From positions 186,001 through 250,000 of the forward strand of contig CAWDNP010000011.1 of the NCBI GenBank assembly GCA_963803755.1: a stretch of DNA of 64,000 nt, read 5' to 3'. Below are positions 42,072-50,848 of this stretch, in pieces. Positions within the stretch are counted from its first letter, which is position 1; each line of letters begins with the position of its first letter. Origin of the DNA: CAVUPF01 sp963803755. GTDB lineage: Bacteria > Actinomycetota > Thermoleophilia > Solirubrobacterales > 70-9. Made by a program: the position numbers and the translations under genes. The notes under the pieces were generated by a model. That model had not been told where the DNA came from. It ran no database searches and saw only the letters and a program-made list of their open reading frames with translations.

Positions 42072-44054
42072 ATGACCGCCGCATACGGGGCCGCGGTGCA
42101 GTGGCAGCCGCAGAAGCCACGGCTTCGGCCTCTACAGCTGGCTCTCTCCTGGGCGCTCTCTGCAGCGTCGCTGTACGTCGCGGCCGCGCTGGTGCCGGGA
42201 GTGAGCATCCGCGCGTTCGGCGGCGCCCTCTTGGTCGCCGCGCTGATCGCGGTGCTAAACGCCGTCCTGCCTCCAGTAGTAGCCGCGCTGAGGCTGCCGC
42301 TGACCCTGGCACTCGGCTTCGTGCTGGTGCTGCTCATCGACGCACTGCTGCTGGAGCTCGCGAGTGACGCTCTTCCCAACTACATCGGGGTCGATTCGTT
42401 TGGCGATGCGCTGCTGGCCGCAGTGGTGATGGCGGTCGTCTCGCTGGTGCTCCAGGTGATGACCGGAGCCAACGACGAGGACGCCTATTCCCTGCGCGTC
42501 GTGCAGCGGGTCGCGCGCCGTCAGGGCACGCTTGCCCACACCGACGAACCGGGGGTCCTCTTTCTCGAGATCGACGGACTGGCGCTTCCAGTGCTGCGCG
42601 ATGCCGTGCGCGACGGGAGCGCACCGACGATGGCACGGTGGCTCGCGGAGGGTGGCTATCGCCTGACCGAGTGGGAGCCTGACCTCTCATCGCAGACCGG
42701 CGCCAGCCAGGCGGGAATCCTGCTTGGTTCCAACGACGACATTCCGGCCTTCCGCTGGGTGGACAAGGAGAGCGGAACCCTGATCTCCTGCTCGGCGCCG
42801 AATGACTGCGCGGAGATCGAGCGGCAGCATTCGAGCGGCGTGGGCCTGCTCGCAGACGGCGGGGCGAGTCGCGGCAACCTGCTCTCCGGCGAAGCCGAGG
42901 AGGTGATCCTCACGGTCAGCCGCATGGCAGAGGAGAAGAGGGCAAACCCCGGCTACCGGGCTTTCCTCGCCAACGGCTTCAATGTCACGAGGGCCTTGGT
43001 CCTGTTCGGCTGGGAGGTGTTGCTGGAGTGGACGGCGGCGATTCGCTCGGCACGGCGTGATATTCGACCCCGCGGTCACCGCGGCGGCATCTATCCGTTC
43101 CTTCGCGCGACCATGTGCGTGATCGTCCGCGACCTGATCGTCTACGGGGTGCTGACCGACATGATGCGCGGCCGCTCCGCCGTCTACGCCACCTTCTCGA
43201 GCTATGACGAGGTCGCACACCACTCGGGGCTGCAGCGGGCGGACACGATGGAGGCTCTGCGCAAGCTCGACCAGCAGTTCGACCGCATCGCCCGAGCCCG
43301 TGGATTCGCTCCGCGGCCCTACGAGATCGTCGTACTCTCCGACCACGGACAGACCCAAGGCGCGACCTTCAAGCAGCGCAACGGCCACAGTCTCGAGCAA
43401 CTGGTCGAACGCTCCATCGGCGGCGGCGATGTCGCCGGATATGCGGGGGGCGATGAGCAGAGCGCCATGGTCGGGCACGCCGCCAACGAGGCCACCGGCC
43501 GAGCCGCCGAGAAGCGCCCGAAGAACGACGTCTCCGATAGAGAGGTCGTCGTCCTCGGCTCAGGCAACCTCGGGCTGGTCTATCTGATGGAAGAGAAGCG
43601 CCGCCTCACCCGAGAGGAGATCGACGAGCGCCACCCGAAACTGATCCCCGCCCTGCGCGAGCACCCCCACATCGGCTGGCTCCTCGTCCGCTGCTCCGAG
43701 CACGGGGCCGTGGTCCTCGGTGCAAGCGGCGCCCACTATCTGGAGAGTGGTCGGGTCGAGGGCGAGGACCCACTGGCTCACTATTCACCGACCGCGCCCC
43801 AGCACGTTCTGCGCACCGACGGCTTTCACAACGTGGCCGACATCATGGTCGGCAGCTTCTATGACTCCGAACTCGACGAGGGCTGCGCCTTCGAGGAGCT
43901 GATCTCTTTCCACGGTGGGCTCGGAGGCCCACAGACCCGGCCCTTCATCCTCTCCGCCGAGAGGCTGCCTCTGCCCGCCGAGCCGATCGTCGGCGCCGCC
44001 GCCGTCCACCGGCTCCTCTCCGGCTGGAGAAAGGAACTCCACGGAGCCGCCTGA
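42072..44054 (+). CDS. Fusion of a four-span holin-IV-like domain and an alkaline-phosphatase-superfamily domain
   Basis: 660 residues from ATG 42072. Residues 20-135 form a four-span membrane domain like the actinobacterial phage holin family IV/PF04020 (LALSWALSAASLYVAAALVP, LLVAALIAVLNAVLPPVVAA). The rest is an alkaline-phosphatase/phosphodiesterase fold: LFLEIDGLALPVLRDAV with the nucleophile region SSQTGASQAG, YDEVAHHSGLQRADT, and VVLSDHGQTQGATF with metal-binding D and H. This fusion is common in actinobacteria. It is probably a membrane enzyme on polyprenyl or nucleotide phosphates, and is not phage lysis. Confidence 0.85.
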   Translation: MTAAYGAAVQWQPQKPRLRPLQLALSWALSAASLYVAAALVPGVSIRAFGGALLVAALIAVLNAVLPPVVAALRLPLTLALGFVLVLLIDALLLELASDALPNYIGVDSFGDALLAAVVMAVVSLVLQVMTGANDEDAYSLRVVQRVARRQGTLAHTDEPGVLFLEIDGLALPVLRDAVRDGSAPTMARWLAEGGYRLTEWEPDLSSQTGASQAGILLGSNDDIPAFRWVDKESGTLISCSAPNDCAEIERQHSSGVGLLADGGASRGNLLSGEAEEVILTVSRMAEEKRANPGYRAFLANGFNVTRALVLFGWEVLLEWTAAIRSARRDIRPRGHRGGIYPFLRATMCVIVRDLIVYGVLTDMMRGRSAVYATFSSYDEVAHHSGLQRADTMEALRKLDQQFDRIARARGFAPRPYEIVVLSDHGQTQGATFKQRNGHSLEQLVERSIGGGDVAGYAGGDEQSAMVGHAANEATGRAAEKRPKNDVSDREVVVLGSGNLGLVYLMEEKRRLTREEIDERHPKLIPALREHPHIGWLLVRCSEHGAVVLGASGAHYLESGRVEGEDPLAHYSPTAPQHVLRTDGFHNVADIMVGSFYDSELDEGCAFEELISFHGGLGGPQTRPFILSAERLPLPAEPIVGAAAVHRLLSGWRKELHGAA

Positions 44055-44841
44055 TCGCATCACCTACGTCGGGCACGCGACCGTGCTGCTCGAGCTGGAC
44101 GGCCTGCGCATCCTGACTGACCCGGTGCTGGGATCGAGGGTCGTTCACCTGCGTCGCCAAGGGCCTCGGCCCAGGGCACACGTGGTGGATCAACTCGACG
44201 CGCTGCTCATCTCCCACCTGCACCGCGACCACGCCGATCGGCGCTCGTTGCGCTCGATCAGCCCCGAGACGCCCGTGCTCGCTCCGCCTGGAGCGGGTCG
44301 GTTTCTCGAGCGCTGCGGCTTGACCGCGGTGTCGGAGCTGGCCCCCGGGCGGTCTACCAAGATCGGGAGGGTCGAGATCACCGCGGTGGAGGCCATACAT
44401 GGGCACGGGCGCTCGCCGATATCTCGTCGCTCGGAGGCCGTTGGATTCCACCTCTCAGGCTCGAGGCGGGTCTATTTTCCCGGCGATACCGACCTCTTCG
44501 AGGGCATGGCAGCGCTCGCCCACAAGCTTGACCTGGCCCTGCTCCCAGTCTGGGGATGGGGCCCGAATCTAGGTCCCGGACATCTTGACCCTGAACGCGC
44601 CGCTCGCGCGGCGGCGATGCTTTCACCGCGGATCGCCATTCCGATCCACTGGGGTACTTTCTTCCCGCTGGGCCTCGCCTCGCTCCGTCCCCGACGCCTC
44701 AGCGCCCCACCCCATGACTTCGCCAGTTGGTGCGAGAGACTCGCCCCGCAAGTCGTCGTTCGGATCCTCCTCCCGGGCGAGACAAGCTCTCTTTCCGTAC
44801 AGGGGAATGGCCAGCACGGCGTCCGCTTGCGTGGACCTTGA
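43915..44841 (+). CDS. Metallo-beta-lactamase-fold hydrolase (UlaG-like)
   Basis: The domain starts near 44058 with ITYVGHATVLLELDGLRILT, DPVLGSRV, then HLHRDHAD (the HxHxDH metal site), VEAIHGHGR, FPGDTDLFEGMA and IPIHWGTFFPLG, all typical of UlaG-like MBL hydrolases. No ATG lies just before the domain. The only usable upstream start is GTG 43915, which overlaps the previous gene by 140 bp, or a GTG inside the first strand at about 44081. The true start is unclear, or the original 5' end has been lost. The domain is otherwise complete. Confidence 0.75.
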   Translation: MGSEAHRPGPSSSPPRGCLCPPSRSSAPPPSTGSSPAGERNSTEPPDRITYVGHATVLLELDGLRILTDPVLGSRVVHLRRQGPRPRAHVVDQLDALLISHLHRDHADRRSLRSISPETPVLAPPGAGRFLERCGLTAVSELAPGRSTKIGRVEITAVEAIHGHGRSPISRRSEAVGFHLSGSRRVYFPGDTDLFEGMAALAHKLDLALLPVWGWGPNLGPGHLDPERAARAAAMLSPRIAIPIHWGTFFPLGLASLRPRRLSAPPHDFASWCERLAPQVVVRILLPGETSSLSVQGNGQHGVRLRGP

Positions 44842-45419
44842 CCCAACCGGCGGTCGCACCACGATAGCGGCGAAGGATGAGCGTCCGCGTCGCTTCGACC
44901 GCCTTGCCTCGAGTGACCGGGGATTCCAAAGCGCGGACGGAATCGGCCGCGCGCCGCTTCTCGCAATCGCCAGGCGCAGTCTGCGGTCGGCAAAGGGCGA
45001 GCGGTCCACCCGGGCCGCTGGCCGGCGGCCATACGACACTTCAGCCGCCGACCCCGACCGATCACCGAACGTAGAGGTCGAACGAAGAGGTGAGATGACA
45101 AGCGGGGAGCGGACGGGGTCACCGGCAGCGGGCCGGAACCAGCCCGACCCACTGCCGCGGTAGTGCGGTTCGCCCGAGAGGGCGAAATGGACATCGCTCG
45201 CCCCTGGGCGCGGCTGAGGGACGGTTCGCCTGGTTCGGGCGACACACGGTCGCTCCCCCCTCGCGGCTGCGCCATCGACGCTTCAGCCGCGGTAGCACTG
45301 TTCGCCCGGCTCGGGCGATGGGACGTTGCTGCCCGCTTGGCGGCTGCGCTAGCGACCGTCAACCTGCACCGTGGCGGCGGTGAAGCGGCCCCCCACGAGC
45401 TGCATGCCATCCGCAAGAT
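44842..45419. repeat. REP-like palindromes and dispersed repeat units
   Basis: It holds a CTTCAGCCGCCGACCCCGAC unit at 45041-45071 and REP-like palindromes at 45166-45190, 45232-45253 and 45300-45321. These are interleaved with CGACGCTTCAGCCGC copies in the same style as 30.6-32.9 kb. No gene is supported. Confidence 0.6.
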
Positions 45420-45896
45420 TCAGCAGCTGCCCAACGAGCGATCCAGGGCGACCGGGTGGCCGTAGCCGGCCTTTGACGTCGGGAACTTGAACTGAGCCTT
45501 CGAGAAAACTGTATGGCCGCAGATCGTCAGGGGATGGGTCAGCCGAACATCCATTGGGACAAGCCCCACCATGTTTTGGGCAGACTTGCCCTTGCCAATC
45601 GCGAGCGTGCTGTCCCACTGAAGCCAGTGGAGCTGGCTTCCGGCAACGAGGTCTGCTTCGTCTACCGGCGTGCCGGGCTTGTGGAACAGGCAGGCTCGGG
45701 GACGCGTGCGGTAGGCGAACTTCGCCTGCCCTATCGGTCCGTAGGTGGTCGCACAGACCACCTGGGGTAGGAGCGACGATGAGGCCGCCTTTCCAACGAC
45801 CAACTCATTCGCGGGCGGTCGGCTTGCCGTCGTGATCGATGCCGCCCAGAGACAGGTCGCGGCGACTGCGATGAAAACCGCCGATCGGCGAACCAT
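45420..45896 (-). CDS. Secreted 158-residue protein, paralog 1
   Basis: 158 residues from ATG 45894. The signal peptide (RRSAVFIAVAATCLWAAS) precedes a domain with cysteines at QVVCATTYG, PRACLFHKPG, LTICGHTVF and GSC, suggesting two disulfides. The centre (TYGPIGQAKFAYRTRPRACL) is almost unchanged in the paralog at 52904-53380. Tyrosine/arginine-rich strands suggest a small beta protein. Function unknown. Confidence 0.65.
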   Translation of the reverse strand: MVRRSAVFIAVAATCLWAASITTASRPPANELVVGKAASSSLLPQVVCATTYGPIGQAKFAYRTRPRACLFHKPGTPVDEADLVAGSQLHWLQWDSTLAIGKGKSAQNMVGLVPMDVRLTHPLTICGHTVFSKAQFKFPTSKAGYGHPVALDRSLGSC

Positions 45897-45984
45897 GGCG
45901 GCAGTCTAGACCGTCGAGTCAACTGCGAACAGAGGTCTCTACGACTTCAGCGCTGACCCAAGCTGATCCGCCGTCCTCGAAGTT

Positions 45985-46060
45985 GCCGCTACGCGGGACG
46001 CCGGGGAGGGGCCGTATCAGGCAGCGTCACTCGGCCTCACTCGGCCGTGCTCATTTTTAA
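45985..46060. repeat. Fragment of a family-1 MITE-like element
   Basis: In reverse orientation the half-element ctacgcggga, ggggccgtat, cagcgtcactcggcc, cgtgctcattttt matches the left half of the family-1 copies with several changes. The other half is missing. It directly abuts the 3' end of the 46057-47187 gene. Confidence 0.6.
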
Positions 46061-47187
46061 GGCGGCGTGGTCTTGCAGAGGGTCGGCACCGCGCCGGTGA
46101 CTTCCCGCGTAGCCGTGGCGGTGACCTTGTCCTGTTGATATTGAAGCTTCGCAACCGTGGCGCAGCTCTGGCCGGAGATGACCGCACGATGGGCGGTGGC
46201 GGTGGAGCCACTCACGTGCAAGCGGACGACGTCACCATCCACAGTGACGGTTGGACGCTCACAGTGGGCCGTAGGAAGAACGTGATGCACGAGGACCTTG
46301 ACCTGCAGCTGGCCAGCGGTGTCACGCTTTGCGGTGAACGTGATCTTGGGGGTGGAGTCGGGGATATTGAATTCGTCAGAGGAACTCAGGGCGCCCTGAC
46401 TCACGCGAGCAAAGAGGGAGTCGCCGCACACCTCGCGTTTGCCGGTCATGGTCAGCGCTCCCTCCCCGTGGGAGCCGCTGAATTTCAAGCGCACCGGCTG
46501 GCCGTCGACGTTTGCGTTGACCGGCTTGCGCTGACAGCGGGCTGAACTCCCGCGGTCGACCTTCAGCCTGGCGAGGACATCGGAGGAGCTGCGGGCGGCA
46601 CGCCCGACGACGGAGATACTGCAGCAACCGTCGGCGCCTGAAGACAGCGCCTCACTTGATCCGGCCGCGGGCGCTTGGCAGTGCTCCGGAGCTGGCGTGT
46701 AGGTGATCGTCAGTTCACCGGCCCAATTGCCCAGGCCGCCGAAGTTACAGCCACCCGTCTCTCCCTCGCCCTGAACGCTCAGTTCGTGGGCCTGGCCGTC
46801 ATTCGGCCACGGCACGGTGGTGGCCGAAGTTGATTGGGCCGCTCCAACGAATTCGGTCCCTGCCTTCTCCTTGCCATCGACGAAATACCGCACGGCGACG
46901 TTCGAGCAATGCGTGGCTGCCGCCGTATACACGATGGAGAGCGGCGACAGAGAGTCATATGAGCCTGCCGGTGATAAAGGCAGGCACAACTGGCCCGTGC
47001 TTTCACACTCCGCCCCCACCGGGACGGTGACGGTCGTTGGTGCGGCGATGGCGGTCGAGGCGCTGAGTGAGAAGGCAGCTGCGCAGACGGTGAGCGCGAC
47101 CACACAGGTCGCTGCGGCGCCTCGCAGCGCTGGTGGGAGAGCGGCAAACGTCTTGGCCGCACTCCTTTGGCCATCATCAACTCCCAT
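46057..47187 (-). CDS. Secreted cysteine-containing hypothetical protein
   Basis: 376 residues from ATG 47185. A long signal peptide (AAATCVVALTVCAAAFSLSA) is followed by several beta-rich segments with about ten cysteines (GAECESTGQLCLPL, GGCNFGG, GCCSISVVG, EVCGDSLF, AHCERPTV, SGQSCATV). The final residues (CKTTPP) lie at the edge of a MITE fragment, so the native end may be altered. Family unknown. It is probably a disulfide-stabilised extracellular protein. Confidence 0.55.
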   Translation of the reverse strand: MGVDDGQRSAAKTFAALPPALRGAAATCVVALTVCAAAFSLSASTAIAAPTTVTVPVGAECESTGQLCLPLSPAGSYDSLSPLSIVYTAAATHCSNVAVRYFVDGKEKAGTEFVGAAQSTSATTVPWPNDGQAHELSVQGEGETGGCNFGGLGNWAGELTITYTPAPEHCQAPAAGSSEALSSGADGCCSISVVGRAARSSSDVLARLKVDRGSSARCQRKPVNANVDGQPVRLKFSGSHGEGALTMTGKREVCGDSLFARVSQGALSSSDEFNIPDSTPKITFTAKRDTAGQLQVKVLVHHVLPTAHCERPTVTVDGDVVRLHVSGSTATAHRAVISGQSCATVAKLQYQQDKVTATATREVTGAVPTLCKTTPP

Positions 47188-47283
47188 TACCTGAGCCTAT
47201 CTATAAAAAGGCAAGGCCCGAGCGACCCTTCCTCCGGGCGATCACCGAGACCCCGCGCCACGACGCCGAGGTCATCCTGGGCC

Positions 47284-48015
47284 CTACCGCGCCTCGTAGC
47301 TGATCACCTCGACCAGCGTCCCGTCGGGTTCGCGCAGGCAGACGCTCCGCCCCGGGCCGTGCTGGCCGACCCGTGACACCGGGCCCTCGACCATGACCAT
47401 GCCGTGGCGTCGCAGCAGATCCACTGCGGCTCCGTCCCCGGGCGGGCGGTCCACACCGGAGCGGCGCATCAGCGGCAGCAGGATGTTGCCGAGCAGGTAG
47501 AGGACGGCGACCACGCCGATGGGCTTGGCGCCGACGTCCCGCCCAGGAGAAGAGATTGCGACGATCGTCAAGGCGGCGAGCAGCCCCACAGCGAGGATCG
47601 TCCCGGCGCGGACGAGCCGGATCGATTCAACCTCCGTCGGGCGCGCGGTCGCGAGCAGCAGCGAGGCCTGGCTCGTCGCGGCGGCCAGGATCCCGGCGTA
47701 CACGGCCGCGTGCCACCCATGCTCATGCTGCGGGGACCAGATCGCCACGCTGATCAGCACGAAGGCGATCGCCGAGAGGGCGACCGTCGGCAAGGCGACG
47801 GCGCCCAGCCCTGGCCTGCGTTCGAGGAGGAAGAGGCCCGAGACCCCCGTGAGGCCGAAAAACGAGAAGGCGACGGCCGTGCCGATCGAGCGACCGGCCG
47901 TCTGATTCAGGCCCGAGCCGTTGAGGATGGTCACGATCAGCAGCAGCGCCGCGACGCACAGCGCGGCGATCAGCGTCTGCACGATTGGCCTGGTCAGGTT
48001 GCTCGTACCCGCCAT
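47284..48015 (-). CDS. Six-span membrane protein fused to a VOC/glyoxalase-like tail
   Basis: 243 residues from ATG 48013. About six membrane spans (VQTLIAALCVAALLLIVTIL, AFSFFGLTGVSGLFLLE and others) fill residues 8-180. The last 45 residues (HGMVMVEGPVSRVGQHGPGR, SVCLREPDGTLVEVISYE) match the second half of a VOC-fold domain, including the ExxDPDG-like turn. A full VOC domain would need about 110 residues. This may be a fusion created by rearrangement or an authentic partial domain. Confidence 0.55.
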   Translation of the reverse strand: MAGTSNLTRPIVQTLIAALCVAALLLIVTILNGSGLNQTAGRSIGTAVAFSFFGLTGVSGLFLLERRPGLGAVALPTVALSAIAFVLISVAIWSPQHEHGWHAAVYAGILAAATSQASLLLATARPTEVESIRLVRAGTILAVGLLAALTIVAISSPGRDVGAKPIGVVAVLYLLGNILLPLMRRSGVDRPPGDGAAVDLLRRHGMVMVEGPVSRVGQHGPGRSVCLREPDGTLVEVISYEAR

Positions 48016-48051
48016 GTCTCACTCTTATCGGCCGGCTCACCGCCGGCCTTA

Positions 48052-48212
48052 GAACCCCTTTCGAAATGAGCACGGCCCGAATGAGGCCGAATGACGCTGC
48101 GCGAACGGCCCCGTCCCGGTATCCCGCGTAGCACCGCTACGCAGGAACCGTTCGTGACCGTCTCCGCTTGGTCATCGACCTCCCCGGACTCGCGCTCATT
48201 TTGAAGGGGTTC
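48052..48212. repeat. MITE-like element, family 1, copy e
   Basis: 161 bp from GAACCCCTTTCGAAATGAGC to CATTTTGAAGGGGTTC, flanked by TTA on both sides. It is slightly more diverged than the other full copies. It lies between the 47284 gene and the tail of a lost ribonucleotide reductase gene. Confidence 0.85.
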
Positions 48213-48220
48213 TTAGCGGC

Positions 48221-48299
48221 TCAGCCGCAGCCGGTGTTGTTGCCGCACGAGCTGCACGTGTAGCAGGAACCTGTGCGCTGCATCTTCGGATCAAAGGTA
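48221..48299 (-). pseudogene. nrdJ: C-terminal tail of a class II ribonucleotide reductase gene
   Basis: The minus-strand frame reads FDPKMQRTGSCYTCSSCGNN and TGCG, then a stop at 48221. CYxCxxCGxxTGCG is the cysteine-rich tail of B12-dependent ribonucleotide reductases. Nothing upstream in frame matches the enzyme, so only about 25 residues remain. The family-1 element lies 8 bp past the stop. This is a relic of a rearrangement. Confidence 0.6.
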
Positions 48300-48380
48300 A
48301 CCAATGAAGGCAACAACCTCGAAGGCGACGTGTACAGGAAAAGTTCGCCTGAGTGGGGCACCTTCCGAGCGGAAAGCTGA
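48300..48380 (+). pseudogene. 3' remnant of a gene
   Basis: A plus-strand frame reads TNEGNNLEGDVYRKSSPEWG and TFRAES, then TGA. It has protein-like composition but no start. The ending GxTFRAES resembles the end of the secreted LALFVALGG-family gene at 14925 (ITFRAGS). It is joined head-to-head to the ribonucleotide reductase tail. Confidence 0.35.
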
Positions 48381-48434
48381 TTCAGGGCGTAGTGCCGTTT
48401 AGGTCTTTCAACTGAGACTCGTGTTCCACGATGG

Positions 48435-48560
48435 TCAGCGCTTGCGGCGGCGCAGGGCTTTGAGGTAGCGGACGCGGTTGATCACGAACAAGGTGGTGAG
48501 CCCGACGACCAGGACCCACTCGGCGACTTCGCCGACGGAGATGGCGGCGATGACCGTCAT
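48435..48560 (-). CDS. 41-residue single-span membrane microprotein (INRxR family)
   Basis: From ATG 48558 it reads MTVIAAISVGEVAEWVLVVG, LTTLFVINRVRYLKALRRRK, R. There is one membrane span with a strongly basic C-terminus. Homologous sequence occurs at 51288-51412 (frameshifted) and 15640-15800 (remnant), with conserved EVxExVLxxG, TTLxxINRVR and KALR. Recurrence of the same small protein with conserved residues supports real coding. Function unknown. Confidence 0.6.
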   Translation of the reverse strand: MTVIAAISVGEVAEWVLVVGLTTLFVINRVRYLKALRRRKR

Positions 48561-48585
48561 TGGGGGTCGCGATCCCGGCACCGGA

Positions 48586-49623
48586 TCACTTCTTCAGGGT
48601 GACCCTGACCGAGGGCACGGTCGTGGCTGAGCCCTTGAGGCTGACGTTCAGCCAAACCTTGGCCTTGCGGTGATGCGATAGGAGTCGCTTGCCGGCACCA
48701 TTGAGAGGCACTTTGACGGTTCCCTTCTTGCCGGCGGGGATCTTGAACTTGACGCTCGCGTAGGTGATCGGCCGTTGTTTGGCGCTGGCGAAGGCGAGCA
48801 GCCTGGTGGGCGTCGTCTCCTGATTTTGGAGTTGCGCCTGGCCGGTGCATTGCGCCGCCTGACGGCAGAGGAGTCCGAGCAGCGCGTCGCCGCCACGAAC
48901 CGGGACGGTCGGGTTGGCGAGCTGGAGAGGCGCCCCTCCGCCACCGCCGTCATTGCCGCCTCCACCGCCTCCGCCTCCGCCGTTGTTGCCCTCGGCGGGT
49001 TCCCAGTCGGCGCTGAAGAGGACCATGACTCCCTGAGTGCCATATAGCCCGGCCCGCTCTTCGCCCACGTTCTGCCAGGCGGGGAACCAGAGGCCGTCGC
49101 TGGCGTTGGAATCGAGGTTGCCGGGGATCGGAACGCTGGGATTGAGCACCGAGAGGGAGAGATGCTGATCGACGTAGTAGCCGCTTGCCTCCGGCGCGGT
49201 GTCCTGTTTGACGTGGAAGTCGACGGGGACCGTGGTGATCGCGTCGGCGTTGGGCGTGAAGACGACGCTGGCGTCGACCTCCTTGCAGCAGGCGTAGGTC
49301 GGGTGACCGGGATCGGCGGGGTTTTCGGCGCGCAGCGCTTCTTCCTCGACGATCTGCATCGGGCCGGTGGTCGGGCCGACCCGCACGCGCACCTGCGTGA
49401 CGATGCCTTCGCCGGCCGGCGGGAAGTTGGACTCACCAGTGGTCAGGTCGATCGAGGAGGCCGAGCAGGTTTCGGCGACGAAGTAGATCTGAGGAGTCAG
49501 GCAGGTGGCTCCGCTGTTCGGTTCCCGGTTGAGGTTCGCGCCGAAGGTGGTCGCGCTCGCCGACGAAGGCGCGCCGGCGAGGATGACCAGGGCAGCTGCC
49601 AGGACGAGGTGGCGAGAGCTCAA
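48586..49623 (-). CDS. Secreted hypothetical protein with a poly-glycine linker
   Basis: 345 residues from ATG 49621. A signal peptide (LVLAAALVILAGAPSSASA) is followed by an N-terminal beta domain of about 210 residues with cysteines (ATCLTPQ, ETCSASS, YACCKEV). A glycine linker follows (GNNGGGGGGGGGNDGGGGG), then a C-terminal domain (residues 245-345) ending in lysine-rich strands. It is an exported two-domain protein of unknown role, similar in style to the 8559 gene's C-terminus. Confidence 0.6.
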   Translation of the reverse strand: MSSRHLVLAAALVILAGAPSSASATTFGANLNREPNSGATCLTPQIYFVAETCSASSIDLTTGESNFPPAGEGIVTQVRVRVGPTTGPMQIVEEEALRAENPADPGHPTYACCKEVDASVVFTPNADAITTVPVDFHVKQDTAPEASGYYVDQHLSLSVLNPSVPIPGNLDSNASDGLWFPAWQNVGEERAGLYGTQGVMVLFSADWEPAEGNNGGGGGGGGGNDGGGGGAPLQLANPTVPVRGGDALLGLLCRQAAQCTGQAQLQNQETTPTRLLAFASAKQRPITYASVKFKIPAGKKGTVKVPLNGAGKRLLSHHRKAKVWLNVSLKGSATTVPSVRVTLKK

Positions 49624-49761
49624 GGGGTGATTGGAGCAGCCTGCGCTTGCGCCGTCAAGGTCACGGAGCGTTGCCTGCGCCAGGCCTCCAGCAGCACCGG
49701 CATCCTGGTGGACTGGCCATTCGCAATGCTCGCCAACATCGCCAGGTCAACGATGAGGGAC

Positions 49762-50604
49762 TTATCCGCCCAGCTTGACGTTGACCTTGGTACCCAGAGG
49801 CAGGACGGCGCCGGGCTTGGGGCTCTGCTTGATCACCTTGGCGCTCTTGCTCTTTTTGCCCTTCACCTTGCCGAGCTTGCATTCGGCCTTGGTCAGGGCC
49901 TTCTTGGCCGCCTTCAGCTTCTTGCCCGCCAGCTTGGGGACGAGGCAGTGGGCTTCCGCCACTGGCTCTGGGATTGGAGCCGCGGTCGGGGGCGCTGGCG
50001 GTGCCGAGGTCCCGGGGGGCGCCGGGGTCGATTCAGATTCGATGTCCGCGTTGTAGCCGAAGGTGTAGGGATATTTGTATTCGTTAAACGGTGCGCGGGT
50101 TTCGCCGGATTGCAGGACAGGGAAGAAGGTGGCATAGGTCGATTCACCTTCGAGCGCGGTGAACTGGCCATTCTGCGGGAGATTCAGCTCGATGTATTCT
50201 CCGACGTGAATCGGAAGGCTCGTAGCCAGGGTTTCGATTTCGTTGCCGGCGGGGGTCACTGGACCTGTCGATGCCGTCACCGTGTAGGTGCCGTCGCCAT
50301 TGTCGCGCAGCACGTTGAGGCTGTATCCGGGCGTCGCGGAGGGCCCTTTGACTCGCCAGCGGACAACGGTCCCGTCAATCGGAGAGGCGATCTCTACGGA
50401 CGGTGCTTCTGTAGTCAGCAGCATCTCGTCGCAGGCTTCAATCGAGCAATACCCGGAGCTACCCGGGCCGGTAAGCGCCGGTCCGAGCGTCAAGGTTTCG
50501 GCCTGAGCCGTAGCTGCGAGAGCCAATATCGCGAAGCAAGCTCCAAGTGCCGCCAGAATCGCCCGCCGGCGAAGCCGCTCTTTGCTCCTCTGAAGATCGG
50601 GCAT
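49762..50604 (-). CDS. Secreted PASTA-like domain protein
   Basis: 280 residues from ATG 50602. The signal peptide (AALGACFAILALAATAQA) is followed by a beta-sandwich (residues 40-195) like that of the 27556 gene, including GTVVRWRVKG and LATSLPIHVGEYIEL. After a proline/alanine linker (TPAPPGTSAPPAPPTAAP) comes a PASTA-like domain (CLVPKLAGKKLKAAKKALTK). It probably binds the cell wall. It differs from its paralog by lacking the IPT/TIG domain. Confidence 0.72.
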   Translation of the reverse strand: MPDLQRSKERLRRRAILAALGACFAILALAATAQAETLTLGPALTGPGSSGYCSIEACDEMLLTTEAPSVEIASPIDGTVVRWRVKGPSATPGYSLNVLRDNGDGTYTVTASTGPVTPAGNEIETLATSLPIHVGEYIELNLPQNGQFTALEGESTYATFFPVLQSGETRAPFNEYKYPYTFGYNADIESESTPAPPGTSAPPAPPTAAPIPEPVAEAHCLVPKLAGKKLKAAKKALTKAECKLGKVKGKKSKSAKVIKQSPKPGAVLPLGTKVNVKLGG

Positions 50605-50686
50605 GGAGCGTCATCGACAGGCACCGAGCCGACCATGAACAAGGACCTATGCTGGCCGACTCTGTGGACCGCCGTCCCAACCGCGG

Positions 50687-50770
50687 TTGCAGCCGGCGCC
50701 TGCGCGTCGCCTGAGAGGTCAGAGCCGCAGATTGGACATCTATTCACCTCGACGCTCAAGTTGCGCTGCA
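50687..50770 (-). pseudogene. Zinc-finger family remnant
   Basis: The minus strand reads RCPICGSDLSGDAQAPAA. RCPICGSDLSG is the first knuckle of the zinc-finger family seen at 14664-14864 and 55138-55347; the rest is lost. Confidence 0.4.
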
Positions 50771-50848
50771 GAGGTTCGATCACTGCTATGTGCTTTGTCA
50801 ACGACAACTTGCAGCTCTCTGAATCTGTTGGATCGGGTGTATGGACAG

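Noticed and set aside
42072..44054. Phage holin, implying a prophage
   Set aside because: The holin-IV-like domain is fused to a phosphodiesterase-type domain, a common chromosomal arrangement; no other phage genes are nearby.
47404..48069. 221-residue plus-strand frame
   Set aside because: Arginine/aspartate-rich shadow opposite the six-span membrane protein, whose hydrophobic segments explain the pattern.
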